Shown here: piece after piece, positions 22,901 to 35,700 of the stretch
Layout: every line of letters starts with the position of its first letter
Position numbering within the stretch: the stretch's first letter is position 1
Assembly (NCBI GenBank): GCA_960531495.1
Contig: OY482862.1
Coordinates: forward strand, 6,963,614 to 7,027,613
Source: Zeus faber
Lineage: Eukaryota; Chordata; Actinopteri; Zeiformes; Zeidae
Direction: 5' to 3'
DNA: 64,000 bases
Program-made: the position numbers and the translations under genes
Notes under the pieces: generated by a model
Database searches by the model: none
What the model was told of the DNA's origin: nothing
Seen by the model: the letters and a program-made list of their open reading frames with translations, nothing else

Positions 22901-25900
22901 GCTGTCTGGCGGTTCTAAGTTCACAGGAATTACTTAGAGGACAAAGGCGACGCCACTGATGTGCGGTTGTGTGTGTTTGTGTGTTGTGCGCACAAAGAAA
23001 CACCTGCTCTTAGTGTGATTTTGTGTTTTGTGCTGCTCATTTAATTATTGAAAAATCACCAGATACCAAGACCAAAGACATCATTAAAATGACGCCGTAT
23101 CTCTTGATGTGCATTAAAACAACACTCAGTATCACTTTTCCAAACCTGTAAGAAGCACAGTCTTACTGCTATGTGTAAAATTTCCATGAGCTGTTTCAGG
23201 TCTGCTCTTTAAAGTTATACTGTACTCCAGGAAACGGTGCGGTCTGTGCAAGGTGCACTTTAACCTAGGTGTACATTATATTTGTGTTTGTAACATAGAC
23301 AGTTATTGAAACGTGACCGATACGGTTCAAATTTGTCCAGTAAAAAAAAAATATTTACGGACAACGGACCGAGTTTTACGACAGTTGTGTAAAAGGGCAA
23401 TTGCACTCAGAAACTGTAGGGGCGCAAATACCAAAAGTTACATAATGCTGCTTTAAATAACTAATTAAACAATTTGAAATTGATTTGTTTTGAAGAAAAC
23501 CAAAGTTTCAAGACTGCTACCAAGTTGTGATCCAAGCCATTATTAACAAAATCAATTAATTAATTGACCATTTTTTTAACCAACTTTGCTGTTCAAAACA
23601 GAGCAACCATTTGCCACAAATCACCGGATAACAAATGATGTAGATCAATTCCTTAAACATTGAGGACCTCAAAAACATTTTTTTTCCTTCCTCTACATTA
23701 TTAATACTTTACACTTATATATATATCGATATATCGACAGTATATTACAGTATACACATGCACTTTGCAACATCGTTGTACTGTAGTTGTAAAGAAAAGG
23801 CTGCAGAGGCGAAATCAGCCTGTACAGCCATTTTAACTCGTAAAAAGGTGAATATAAACTGGACTACACTGTCCTGACATGAAAATGTTGGCCCTTTAAA
23901 TGACAAGATCAGGCCTCAATAAATGTACCTCTTCCCCGTACACACACTGTAGATGCTTTTCTCTCTCTTTGCTTTCTTTTTTTTCTTCTATTACCTCTAT
24001 CGACCCTGAAGTAAGGTGCTAAAGTGTATTTAGCATATTGATGAACTCCCTGAAGACTGGCGAGATACACGCACACCCTCAGCGGTGAAGAACCAGGCTG
24101 AGCCCAAACCTCTCAGGTCCCTTTTTTTTTCGGTAGCGCTCCCCTTACCCTTTCACCGTGTTCTTAAGTGATAACAGCCACAGCCAATGTTCATGCCTCA
24201 TTTCATTTCATTATCGCGTCCCATTCACCTCATCGCCTCAGTTCCCAGGCTACCCTTTCATCTCAGCATGCGGGCAATCACTCATAGACAGCAACAATAA
24301 TGGTGCTGTGTAAGGGGTGGGGTGGGGGGGACCATCTAATCCAAGGTTTGCAAAACCAATTTGCCGTGCTCCAAAAATAATACGGCAGGGAAAAAAATAT
24401 AGAAAATAAGCACAAGCAAACTCAGAGTGCAAACTGTGTAAAAGTTGGTGCGAGACCCCATCATTTCAATAAACTAGTCATGATATGGATGGGGCCCCCG
24501 TCATATCGAGTCATTGTTTATCATAATAGCTGGCGCGGCGCATGCAATTTCTACTCCACCTTGTGCATACTGAGCTACTTGAACAGGAATTGATATCATG
24601 GAAATGAACCCTTGTAAAAAATATACCCTTCTTGGTAATTTGTCATTACTTAGCTGATCGGCTTTCAAAGTGGGGGCCGTGGATTTGCTCTTGAGGGCAT
24701 ATGGGTTGCAGTGGCTGCAGCCTTGTAAGAGTAAAATTAATTTCATTGAGTTTGCTTGAGTTTGACCATTACGGCTAGTCCTATGTAGCTAGAACTAACC
24801 TTTCTAGTAGAGGCCTGAATATATTGAGAAACCCATTTAGTTTGCTCTCTCTCAAAAAGGGATATGTTACAATAGTCAATGTATGCATAGAGTTTGTTTT
24901 AGAGTGAGGTCATCAGCAGGACGAAGTTTGGCATGACTGAGGCTAATAAACAGCTTCTATGAGGATAAAACTATAATGCCGACTGTCCGAAACTGTGGCG
25001 CAGAATGGCGTCCAGGCAATGACCATCTCGGGGCTGCTCAGGGCTGAAAAACAAAATGAGAAAAAGTATTGGCGGGCGACGTAACCTGCGAGGGCCACTG
25101 CCCCTCATATCTCATCATTATGGGATTTCATTGAATGTCGCATGGTCAGACGGCGCACGGGAAGTTTTCCCCCTAAAGCAAGCCGAGGATGATGAATGGT
25201 TCATAACTCTGATCAATAACATTTACCCAAGCAAATCAACCCAGCACCTTGTCCTGTAATCTTACGCTGACCTTGACTCCACACCCCATGTTGAAATTGT
25301 ACCATTTTCGAGAGTTCATCCTTCCTTATCGAAATAGTTCTGTTCTTCTTGGGTGAACCATGGCGTGTTAAAAAAAGGAAGATTCCATTCATCCTTTCTC
25401 ACATGAATTTTCCAAGGCCAAGCAGAACCAGAACCAGAGACTTCCCTTGGCTGTTGTGTCTACCGTCTTCGCCCATAGTCCAAATTTGTGGCAGTCTCAG
25501 TGTGGAACAGCCATTCAAATAGTGTCCAAACGAATCGGTAGTGAAAACACGGGTGTTCGGATCGCCGTAGTTCTGGGAACGATGAAGGTGTGACTCTCGC
25601 CTTCCCCAACGCACACAGACACTTTGTGAAATTGATCTGGCACCCACTGACAGCCATGGAGAGAGTCCACTGATGAAAGGAGACATCCCATCCCTTGCGA
25701 CCATTGCCAACCTCCGAGCCACAGTGCTCATGGCACTCACTGCCACCCTCCTAATGCCATGTGGCATTGCCCAGTAGGTGTTCTCTGGGCAAACCGGAGA
25801 CACAGCACTCTTACTTTATTTTCAACGAAGAAAATAAACCCACCTACCCCTCCACCCTATCGCGATTCAGCAAGTGCACCCCTCGCGATCTATTAAGTGT

Positions 25901-26570
25901 GCTCGATCATCCAACTGACGGGATTGATGGAAGTTATGAATGATTGGGTGGGAGAGAAGATGTGGGTGGGACGACTCGGGATTGAAACCTCCCAAGAAAA
26001 TGACCAATTACTACAGAGGCTGCGGTGCTCAAAACAAGACATTTGTGTGATTTACAATGTGAATAGAGAGGGCCTTGGAGAAAGGCCAGAGCTTAGACAA
26101 TTAGACTGGGCCTCCTCAGAACACTCGGCCATTTCTAAGTACATCAGTCAGAGGGAAATTCGCTCCACTTTACTTTGGCGGGATAATTATTCATGTGCTG
26201 TCATAATTGCATCCGAGCATGCAGCCTCGACCTCACTGCGCCGCTTAAGCATACTTCAGCCATTTTAATTTAACAGTCAGCCTCACACTCAGGGCAATGG
26301 GTGGCACTGCTAACTATTATGTACAAGAACTTTTGATACTGCAATTAGGGAAAGTTATTTTTCACCACTGAATAGTAATTTATGTGAGGATAAAGCATTG
26401 AATATTAAATATTATAAAAATAGGCATTTGTTTGAGGCATTAACATTTAGTTTTAGCAGATAAAAACAATGTTAGCTACATACAAACTATTATTTATGTT
26501 ATTTAGATATGCATTCACTATGATTGTTTCAAGTTTCAATACAACAAAAGTTATTGTTAGCATGGATTCT
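19793..26570. other. Long unique non-coding stretch
   Basis: Nearly 7 kb with no gene or repeat I can name except the AT tract at 19899-19951. The longest frame is minus-strand 25399-25803 (134 codons); it has no motif, signal or domain I recognise. TTAGGGTTAGGGTTA at 22062-22076 is too short to mean a telomere relic. 24470-24960 is low in simple repeats and of ordinary complexity. Confidence 0.4.
19899..19951. repeat. (AT)n microsatellite
   Basis: Uninterrupted run of about 26 AT units. Confidence 0.95.
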
Positions 26571-26770
26571 TCAGAATCAGAATCTGATTATTTCTGCCGA
26601 GTTAATTTCCATATAAATATATTAATAGCATAGCCAATTATACAAAAATAGTCAAAAAATAAAGAACAGAAATAGCCAAATCTATAAAATATAAAGACTA
26701 TACAAAGTGTGATTCTATGCACAGGATACATTATTGGTATAGATAGCAAGGCATAAATTATTACTTTGTG
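26571..26770 (-). mobile_element. LINE-like 3' end with TCAGAATCAGAATC tail
   Basis: TTCAGAATCAGAATCTGATTA resembles the complement of the tail of a second fish LINE group. It is followed by A-rich sequence with TTCTATGCACAGGATA and AAGGCATAAATTATTAC, shared with 29305-29563. No coding part is visible. Confidence 0.5.
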
Positions 26771-27574
26771 ATTACTAGAATATTACACTGTCTGAAATGT
26801 ATTTACAGTGTTATTCAGTGCTTAATGTTATTTTCCACAATTTGTGAATGTGACATAATATTTCTCTTCTCATATCACTAGGCCTTCTAGCCCCAGGTGG
26901 TCTGGCCTACAAACTTTATTGCCACAATACCAACATCTAACAATGAAATGAAAATATATTTTGTGTTCTCTGGACCAGTGTACCTGTATACATTTTCATC
27001 AAGTGCAAATGAGACAGGAGAGAAAGCAGGTCTCTATCTCGATATATCTTTGTTCTCTCTAAAGACCCCCGCCAATCAAATAGGAAACAAATGAACATGC
27101 CATGTGTTTAAGTTCTCAGACACACTTTAATACCCTTAGCTTTTGGCTTTTATCATTCAATGCAATGTACTTTTTATTTTGATTATAAAGGATGGCAGGA
27201 TACAGTAGATGGATGAAATAGTTTATAAATTATCATATAGTCAAATCACATTTTATCTGTATAGTAATATATTCTACTATCTAAGCAAACATGTTTTATG
27301 ACCTATCACACAAATGGTACTGTGAACATGATATGATACTCGAATTGGGATCTTTGGGAGCACAATTTGGAAGACAAAGTTCTCACGGTTGACGATCTAG
27401 ATGAAGAACATGGGGCAGGGAAGGATCACGGTAATGAGGACAGTGATGGACAGTGATGGACACGTTCGTACAATGTATGTCCTTTACTGTTTAGCGTCCA
27501 AGGTTACATTTCCAAGGCAAGGCGACAATATTCACTGTAATCGACTTCTAACATTCCAGAATACAACTACACAC
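26771..27574. other. Unique non-coding stretch
   Basis: AT-rich; no gene or repeat recognised. Confidence 0.4.
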
Positions 27575-27783
<209 letters not shown>

Positions 27784-27834
27784 CATATAGTACAGACAGT
27801 TATGGAAGTTTCATAGCTAACAATAAAAATCTTC

Positions 27835-27942
27835 TCAGATTGGGGTCCCGGAGGCCAAATCTCATCAAATATGGTCCGTGGCCTAATCCAAATCAAATTG
27901 AGGGTCCTCGATATGAAAAAGGTTGAGAATCACTATCTTGCC
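27835..27942. mobile_element. hAT-like terminal fragment
   Basis: GGGGTCCCGGAGGCCAAA, TCCGTGGCCTAATCCAAAT and GATATGAAAAAGGTTGAGAA resemble the end of a fish hAT family that finishes with GTTGAGAACCACTG. Only this end is present. Confidence 0.5.
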
Positions 27943-29304
27943 AAAGGATTCCATAAGCAAGGCTGAATGGGGGACAAATTTGACAAGATTATTGCTCCCT
28001 TCCTTTAAGGAAAGACACTTTGAGCACACCACGTTCATCAGTTTGGGAGAGAAGAAGAGTTTCTTTGGCTGGTGGCTGCATGGGGCTAGCCAGGATTCAA
28101 ACGATAAAAACTAAAAACTGCTATTGTACTGTCACTCAAGCTGACGGCAAAGGCACGGATATGCCAAAACATTTTACAGTTTTTTTGAAATACGAAAAGC
28201 CTTCACAATAACTAAAATCCAATTTTGATTTATGTTAATTACATCGACAGTGACAAGATTAGCCATTTCACCTGTTCCGGTTCAGGTTTCCATTATAACG
28301 GGGAGTGGACAATCCGTACCTTGTTACGATTATAAGTCACAGCCACAGTGAATCCATTGTACCCATAAAATACCAGCTCCGCGATAAAAAAAGGTAACGT
28401 GATCAAGTGTGTTTTCTAGTCTGACGGACTGCACTCACTTTCCAAGCGTGCGCAAGCCACCGAGGCACATCCCTCATAAGGCTATCAAGGTCGTTAAACG
28501 CAGTAAAACGATGCGGTCTCTAAAGACCCAAGCACCGGGATGGCGCGTCGACGGTTCACTGAGGTTCAATCAAGCATGGGCCGGCCTCTGTTGTCAACAA
28601 CACAGATGCGCCTTTCATCTCTGCCTTCCATTCTCTCGCTCTCTTTCTTTCTTCCTTTCTTTCTCTTTTTTTTTCTTTCCCCCTGCCTCTTACGAACACA
28701 CGCACGTCTGAAACTGCTCCCGCTGATCTCCACTGAAACAAATTCAAGCTCCCTTTTAAAAGCCGCGGCCATGTGTGGGGCTCAAAGCGGATGCATGTTT
28801 TCTCCCGCGGTGCGTTCCTCTGAATAGCACTTCAAACCCTCACAAGGAACAGCTGCCGATAGCAAACTGAAATGTCATGTTGCTGGAGCACTGGCGCCAG
28901 GCCGTGCGTGCAGCACATGCACTTATGTACTGGTGTACTGTACACAACTGCTCACTTGCATAGAGCTTGAGCCAATTGAGAATCATTTGGTTGAGAAATA
29001 TCTAGAAAAATCTAGTATTTATAGATATACGTATATCTATATCTATATCTGTATCTATATCTTTACCTACATATATATATATATATATATATTCTGAAAT
29101 ATTGTTTTTGTTTCTTTGTTCTTAATATTTTTTATTAGAATATTAATAAAATAAATTAAACAGCAATCAAACTGATAAAACTTTAATAATTTATTTCATT
29201 TTCAAGTCTTTACAAGAGTTTGGTTGTGAATTATTAAAATGTTTATAATATCATATAATATAATATAATAGATATATAATATAATTTTAAAGAATATATA
29301 TAAA
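27943..29304. other. Unique non-coding stretch
   Basis: No gene is recognised. A TTTC-rich pyrimidine tract lies at 28636-28683 and AT-rich repeats at 29020-29100. 28230-28600 is unique sequence of ordinary complexity. Confidence 0.4.
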
Positions 29305-29559
29305 TACATATATATCACAATTAGAATCTGTTATATTTCCCGGGCACATTCACATATACAAGGTTTGGTGCATTTCACTCCAGACCATTACCATTAAAAA
29401 ATAAGCAAGCCTAACAGTCTATATTAACAGTGTGTATTTAAAGATATACAAATATACAAAATGCGATACTTTGCACAGCATAAATTATTGCTATGGGTAT
29501 ATAGGCAAAAAAAATCTAAATATGAATTATTACAGTGCTAAACACAGTATACTGTGTAT

Positions 29560-29563
<4 letters not shown>
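29305..29563 (-). mobile_element. LINE-like 3' end fragment
   Basis: TTAGAATCTGTTATATTTCCC and CACATATACAAGGTTTGG resemble the complement of the widespread fish LINE 3' end with an AGAATC-type tail. Downstream motifs (TTTGCACAGCATAAATTATT) match 26571-26770. It is cut by the AT tract and LINE copy D. Confidence 0.5.

Positions 29564-29630
<67 letters not shown>
29564..29630. repeat. (AT)n microsatellite
   Basis: Over 30 AT units ending directly at the 5' edge of LINE copy D. Confidence 0.95.
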
Positions 29631-29636
<6 letters not shown>

Positions 29637-30474
29637 AGCTCCCTCAACCTGAACACAGGATCCCCCGAGGGCTGTGTCCTCAGCCACTTACTGTACTCCC
29701 TGTACACACATGACTGTGTGGCCAGGTCCAGCTCCAACAGCATCATCAAGTTGGCTGACGACACCGTCCTGGTGGGCCTGATCACAGACGGCGATGAGAA
29801 GGCTTATTGTGAGGAGGTGGCTGACCTGGCACACTGGTGCCAGGACAACAGCCTCCTTCTGAACGTCAGCAAAACTGAGAAGCTGATTGTGGACTTTAGG
29901 AGGGGATTACAACCGACGACGCACGCGCTGTTGGTGATTAATGGGACTTCTGTGGACAGGGTGAGCAGCTTCAAGCACCTGGGAGTCCACATCACAGAGG
30001 ATTTAACGTGGACTACACACAGACACTCTGGTGAGAATGGCGAGGCATCGTCTTTACTACCTCAGGCAGCTGAAGAAATTCCGTGTCTCGGTGAGGATCC
30101 TCAAGTCCTTCTACTCTGGAGCAGTGGAGAGCATCCTGACAGGCAACATCACTGCCTGGTTTGAGAACTGTGCTGCTCAGGACAGGCGGGCCCTGCAGAG
30201 GTAGGTGGGTTTAGCTGAACGTACCACTGGAACTACTCTCCCCTCCCTGCAGGACTTATACACCAGGAGGTGTAGTAACAGAGTCCGCAGGATCATGAAG
30301 GATCCTCATCACCCCAACAACAAACCTTTCCAGCTGCTGCGGTCGGGCAAGCGCAACCGCAGTCACACAGCGAGAACAGAGATATTGAGACGGAGTTTCA
30401 TCCCGCCAGCCATAAGGACTGTCAACGCTGACCTCACCAGGGGTCCTAACAAAAAGCACGAAACACACACATAG
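29631..30474 (+). pseudogene. Broken LINE reverse transcriptase (second half)
   Basis: The first frame (to about 30015) has the GSPEGCVLS box B, LADDTVLVG in place of FADDTVVVG, then LNVSKTEKLIVDFRR and [16 protein letters not shown] frameshift at about 30015 moves the rest ([10 protein letters not shown]-type region) into another frame, and a TAG stop lies near 30202. The last frame (30205-30474) carries RTTGTTLPSLQDLYTRRC and DPHHPNN to the stop. The phenylalanine of the catalytic FADD box is changed to leucine by a single base. Non-functional. Confidence 0.85.
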
Positions 30475-30975
30475 GCCCCACCGCCTTACTGTACTGTATG
30501 TTGCATACTGTACTGCATACTGTATCACTGTTCTGGGTTACTGCATACTGCGCTGTATTGCTGTTCTGTTCGGTGTTACTGTATTGCTGTGTCATACTGT
30601 TGTATCCTGTACTGTATATCTCCACACACACTTTATTGACATGCACATTACTGCACATATCTGTATATACAAATAGACTATCCCATATACATAACTCTAT
30701 TCCCTTCAGTTCTATTTTGTACCCCCACTCTGTATTATCTGAGTCTTATTTTATTTTTATTTTATTTTATTTATATTATTCTATTTACTAACTGCATTAC
30801 GGTTTAGGAATCAGTTAGTTTCAGTTAGTTAGCTGGGTAGGAATTAGGTTAGCTATTATGTTCGGTTTAGTAACTATTGTGCAAAATCTCTGGGTGCGTT
30901 GAAAAGACATTTCACTGCATATATGTATGAAAGTATGTATATGTATGTGACAAATAAACCTCTTGAATCTCTTGA
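29631..30975 (+). mobile_element. LINE copy D, 5'-truncated
   Basis: Plus-strand copy starting just before the GSPxGCVLS box of the reverse transcriptase and ending with AATCTTGAATCTCTTGA-type tail at 30975. It holds the second half of the ORF in at least two frames and a full 3'UTR of about 500 bp. It sits between the AT tract and another AT-rich tract (TATATATACTGTATATATATA), which suggests insertion into an AT repeat. Confidence 0.9.
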
Positions 30976-31260
30976 GTATATATATACTGTATATATATAT
31001 TTGTGCTAAATACATTACTCATTCATTGTTATCCATGACCATGTTACTGTATGCATATGTATTAATATATCAAAAAATGTATATACAGTATGATTCATAT
31101 TTATTCATCCTGTACAATATATCCATCTATTTGTATAAGTTATACCCAAGTTACTGTATACCCATAACCATACTAGCAACCTTTGTATATTTTGTATATT
31201 TTTTGAATTTCGCTATTTTCTTTGTATATTTGCCTATTTTTGTATAATATTTTTCAGACT
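30976..31260 (+). repeat. Dispersed LINE-like repeat, opposite orientation
   Basis: Read on the minus strand, this holds AGGCAAATATACAAAGAAAATAG, GGTTGCTAG, GGGTATAC and AACAATGAATGAGTAA in the same order as 10455-10860. Confidence 0.45.
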
Positions 31261-32114
31261 GGTAAGCCAGTTTTATGCCATTGTCTGTACAGCAATCCAC
31301 CAATCTTTGCCATGACAAATTCCTTGTATTTGAAAATGTGCAGATTCAGATTGTGATGTATCTATAACTGCTCAGGAGACGCAACGAAATGGCTCTTATG
31401 TTAAATACGGCAATATTTTGAGATTATAATCATTATTGCACTCCATTTCTCTTGGATTTAGAGAGGGTCGCCCCGTGATTGGAAGGCTGCCGCCATCGAT
31501 GTATGAATGTGTGTGTGAATGGGCGAAATGTGAGGTACTTATTGTAAAGTGCTTTGAGTAGTCGAAAGACTAGAAAAGCATTATATAAATACAGTCCATT
31601 TTTTATTAATTAACATTTATGACAGTGGCTCGATCCAAACCACCCTCCTCAGTACAACCAGCAGGTTGGTTTTTTTTTCTCTCGCTTTCCTGATTATAAT
31701 GGCTGAGGCTGAAAATGGGACTTAACGAACCCGAGCTCCCTCTCTCTCCCAGGGAGGGAAAAGGTCATGTTAACACCTTAGATTCAAACGGCATCTAATA
31801 TTTTCTCACCCCCTGCCACTCGCACTCGGAAACGGGGCGATCGTGCAAACCGGGTTTAAATATGAATGGTGTTATTCCGGCGAAACGCATTCATAAATCA
31901 AGTTTTAAAAATGGTTCCACTTAACGGTGCGAGCTGTGTGGCCAGGCTGCTTTGTTTGTTTTTGTTTTTTTGGGGTTGCTTGATTTGCTCTGTGCGAGGG
32001 CCAGACAATGAGGGGCTCCAGCATCAAAGTGCAAGTGAGATCAATGATTCATGAGCATCTGCCGCTGTTTGGCCATCCTCTGGTGCTGGGGCAAATATTC
32101 TTCCGCCACCATTA
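31261..32114. other. Non-coding stretch with one repeat tail
   Basis: 31440-31600 holds GAATGTGTGTGTGAATGGG, GTAAAGTGCTTTGAGTAGTC and TATATAAATACAGTCCATTT. This is a very common fish interspersed 3' end (element type uncertain). The remainder is unique, with no gene seen. Confidence 0.5.
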
Positions 32115-32545
32115 AAACCACTAGACTAGTGAGAAAAAACTTGTGAATGATTCCTCAGAAGGAAAGAATTTGTTCGTAGGAAACGATTAGTTTGTATAAG
32201 GAACAAATCTTTTAAATTTCTAAAGAGTCGGGAGTCACTCCCGCAAAAGACTAGGTTACTGCAGCCAGACACACAGGCATTTACTAACTCACGACTCCTG
32301 ATTGAACAATCTCAGTGAGAGGGCGACCAAGAGACGAGTAAATGACTGACAAATAATTATTGTCCAAAAATTTATAATTTTGACAGAGTGAAGTGAGCCG
32401 ATCGACTCCTCTGACTCTCATTACACCGATTTTATCAAACGAACGCAGAGTCCCTCGTAAAGAACCAAATAGCCAAAAAACAGAAACATTTTTAATCACT
32501 AGTGGCGACCTCACCAGTGGAGCCCGCACAACTTTCACTAGGCTC
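32115..32545. repeat. Dispersed AGTCACTCC repeat, copy 2
   Basis: Holds GTCGGGAGTCACTCCCGCAAAAG at 32226, then ATAATTTTGACAGAGTGAA and a GAACGCAGAGTCC block. These correspond to motifs of the copy at 59235. CACTAGTG-like words lie near both ends (32118 and 32500), so short inverted ends are possible. Confidence 0.45.
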
Positions 32546-33108
32546 TGAATAATTATATCACTTGGAGCTGTTGCAAATTCCTGTGTTTGTGGGCATATGT
32601 GTTATTTCCCACATGCTTTGCCGTGGACCTGATTAAACAGCGCTGCCATCCTGTGGGATGGCAGCACCAGGTTATAAATCACTGAGAAAAGGAAGGTAAT
32701 GGTGCTAGATATTTCAGAAAACTATAAAGGTCAGCGTCAAGTTCCCCACCGGCTGCTGTTAATGTCACTCCCTCCAAGCGCTACCTCGAGAGGGGTTTGT
32801 ATTTTTCTCCCGCCACCGCACAAAGCATGTTGATTGCATTTTGCGAAACGACATTTGTTTTTCGCCGGCCCTCTGTATAGGGAATCTGAAGAAAAGGGAA
32901 GCTGTCAAGTTTGTGTGCGGTACTAGGTTGCCGTGTACGGGGTTTTTTAGAGAGAGAGAGAGAGCGAGAGAGGCCACGGCCATGCGAGTTCATTGACAGA
33001 TGCACTTACAAGGCCGAGGAGAAACGGAGCTCAGTCAATATGACTTTGATAAAGAACGCCGCGTTACTGTATCGGCGCTGATCGGGGGTGATACCCGAAC
33101 TCCCAGAC
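32546..33108. other. Unique non-coding stretch
   Basis: No gene seen. A short hairpin CTGCCATCCTGTGGGATGGCAG lies at 32643-32664, and a GA run at 32950-32966. Confidence 0.45.
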
Positions 33109-33421
33109 TGCAGCTTAGTCCCGAAAAATGATACTTGGAGTGTAGACAGAGTGGGGACAGCTCAAAAGGTTGGTTTTTATTCCAATTGATAATGGGTATT
33201 ACCAACATGTAAGGTCTTAGTGCCGTTATCTGGATATAGGCGACATACTCAAGCTCATTTTGGGGATGACACAGCTGATTGTAATTAGGGGAATTTGATT
33301 AATGTGTGGTTGACATTCAAGAGCGCAGCCAATTGGGCCAGATTGAGTGCCAAAGTCAGAAAATCTCTTTTGGTCTGTGATCAGACGTGATTTTTGACTT
33401 GGTTTTTATCATGTTTTCGGT
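33109..33421. repeat. Local duplication, unit A1-B1
   Basis: Block A1 (33109-33239, starting TGCAGCTTAGTCC) and block B1 (33273-33421, starting GCTGATTGTAATTAGGGG) form a 313-bp unit. A second A follows at once at 33422. A second B is found at 35104-35235. The copies differ by scattered substitutions. Confidence 0.8.
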
Positions 33422-33563
33422 TGCAGCTTAGTCCTGAAAAATGGTATGCCTACTCGGAGTGGAGACAGAGCGGGGATGGTAGAGCTCAAAGGGTTGGTTT
33501 TGATTCCAATTGATAATGGCAATTACCAACATGAAAGGTCTCAGTGCCATTATCTGTATATAG
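33422..33563. repeat. Local duplication, block A2
   Basis: Matches A1 from TGCAGCTTAGTCC to the TATCTGxATATAG end. It is separated from its expected partner B2 by about 1.5 kb. Confidence 0.8.
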
Positions 33564-33611
33564 ATTCCTATGGATAACTTTGGACCCAAACATCTTTGTA
33601 TGTGGGCATGC

Positions 33612-33690
<79 letters not shown>
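33612..33690. repeat. (GATA)n microsatellite
   Basis: About 20 uninterrupted GATA units. Confidence 0.95.
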
Positions 33691-33691
<1 letters not shown>

Positions 33692-33903
33692 GGAAATATG
33701 GATACATACATCTATAGATAGACTCATTCATCCCCAGATGTAATACAGCAGCTCACATCAAAGGATTAAGCAATTGATGATAAATACACTAATAATATGA
33801 GTTAATATTTAATATAATATAACAATTGTAAAAAAATGACATTATTAATTGCCTATTGCCTTATTAATAATTATACTTTAACAATAAATTATAACACAAC
33901 AAC

Positions 33904-33954
<51 letters not shown>

Positions 33955-35103
33955 TGGTTGCAAAAACAAAAAAAATACAATATCCACATATACAATAAAC
34001 CTAAAACTCGAAAAAATGGCAATACAAACATTCATTCACAACATTTCACAACATTTCTTCACATACCTAAGCGCTGGTACCTAACTTCCCATTCCTATAC
34101 ATTCTGAATCGACCGCCCTTTTATGAAGAATAATATATTTGTAAATATTGGGAATGGCATATTTCGTAGTTGTTGTGTTGTGTTTTGCAGTGGCTGGCAC
34201 TTTGTCTGGAGTAGGTCAGCGGCAGACAGAGGTTCTTGATCTTTCATGATTGTATTGACAGGCCGCAGTAGATGACCAAATAGGCTAAATTAGAAGTTCT
34301 TCCTCGGGTGCTAGAACTCCAGTTTTCCATCTCTGTTGAGGTAATAAGCCCTGATTTTTTTCTTTATCCACCCCCAATAAACTTCAATTAAACCCTCGGC
34401 CAATAAAAACCCCTGTAAGAGAGAAGAGTCATCTCTCGACCCCATGCCTTCTGATGACGCATATCTGCTCCTCCCAAATACAGTGGTACCAAAAATCACT
34501 TTGTAATCCCCCCTGTCATCGCATCATCAAAGTTTTTCATGCCTTTTTAAAGAATTTAGTGCTCATCCGTGAGATACATGTAGCACAGTTGACTGTGCGA
34601 AGCAAATTTGAGCAATGCTTTGATGCGGGAATAAGCAATAATGAATTCTGCCCGTTTGGTAGCCAGTCAAGGTAATAGAAGCACTCTAGATTATAATTCC
34701 TTCATGTCAAGATCAGTACCTGGAAAAAAAACAAACAACTGAAACAAAATCCACATTAGCAGCAATTGTGACAATCCACTTGGCAGCCTTACAGGAAGGA
34801 AATATTAACTTAGTGGAATCCTGTTTTTACTTACTACCACATACAGTAATAGTACCTTGCCCTGCCTGCACACCATCCTGTGTCCTATGTCTAAAGCTAA
34901 TTATTCTCCTTGGCTTGAAAATAATTTGAAAACACGTCCAATTCCAACCCCCTCCTTCAAAATGCAGAATGGCTGCCAAGTTGCACATAATCCCCCATTC
35001 ATTCATTGTTCAACTGTTGGCCGCCACACAGATTTTTTTTTTTAGGGGGGGGGGTAGAGGAACAATATATCCTATGGACAAGTGTCTTGCACTAACTCAT
35101 TTC
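33691..35103. other. Non-coding stretch between A2 and B2
   Basis: Holds an (AAT)n tract at 33903-33953, AT-rich sequence to 34080 and unique sequence after that, including a G-run at 35044-35054. No gene or named transposon is recognised, although together with the GATA tract this is the segment that splits the duplication. Confidence 0.45.
33903..33953. repeat. (AAT)n microsatellite
   Basis: About 17 AAT units. Confidence 0.95.
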
Positions 35104-35235
35104 GCTGATTGTAATTGGGAGAATTTGGTTAATGTGTGGTTGACATTCAAGAGCGCAGCCAATTGAACCAGATTGGGCGCCAAAGTCGGAAAATCTCTTC
35201 CAGTCGACTTGGTTTTTTTACATGTTTCAGTTGGG
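35104..35235. repeat. Local duplication, block B2
   Basis: Matches B1 from GCTGATTGTAATT through AATGTGTGGTTGACATTCAA and GAGCGCAGCCAATTG to CATGTTT. Confidence 0.8.
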
Positions 35236-35642
35236 TCAAGTGATGGGGGAAGTGGAGGGAACACGCAGGTACAAGGATAAGCTGAGATGGAAAGATGGTA
35301 CTCTTGTTACACAACTCCAGTATGTTTGGCCTGTAACGGTACTTTAGTAAGCACAGAAAAAATTCTGAATTTAAAAGATTTAAAGTCTAAAGCCAATCAA
35401 AGCGAACTATGTCTATGTATTTGTTTAAATGGTAGGCCTGTTTCAAATTGCACTTTAGCCTGTTATCGCCGTGATATCACAACATCCTTTGTCTGTTTTT
35501 AGCTCTTACATTCTTCTTTGCTTCTACATTGCTGCAAACTCAATAAGTGAGTACATGATCTTTTTTTGTAAACTAACATCTCTGTTGAATATTCAATTCT
35601 GATTGGTTAATGGCAGCAATCAGCAGTCAGTTATTAATGATA

Positions 35643-35700
<58 letters not shown>

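Noticed and set aside
25399-25803. 134-codon minus-strand frame in a unique region
   Set aside because: No domain, signal or familiar motif, ordinary base composition, and no splice or promoter context. A chance frame is the likeliest explanation.
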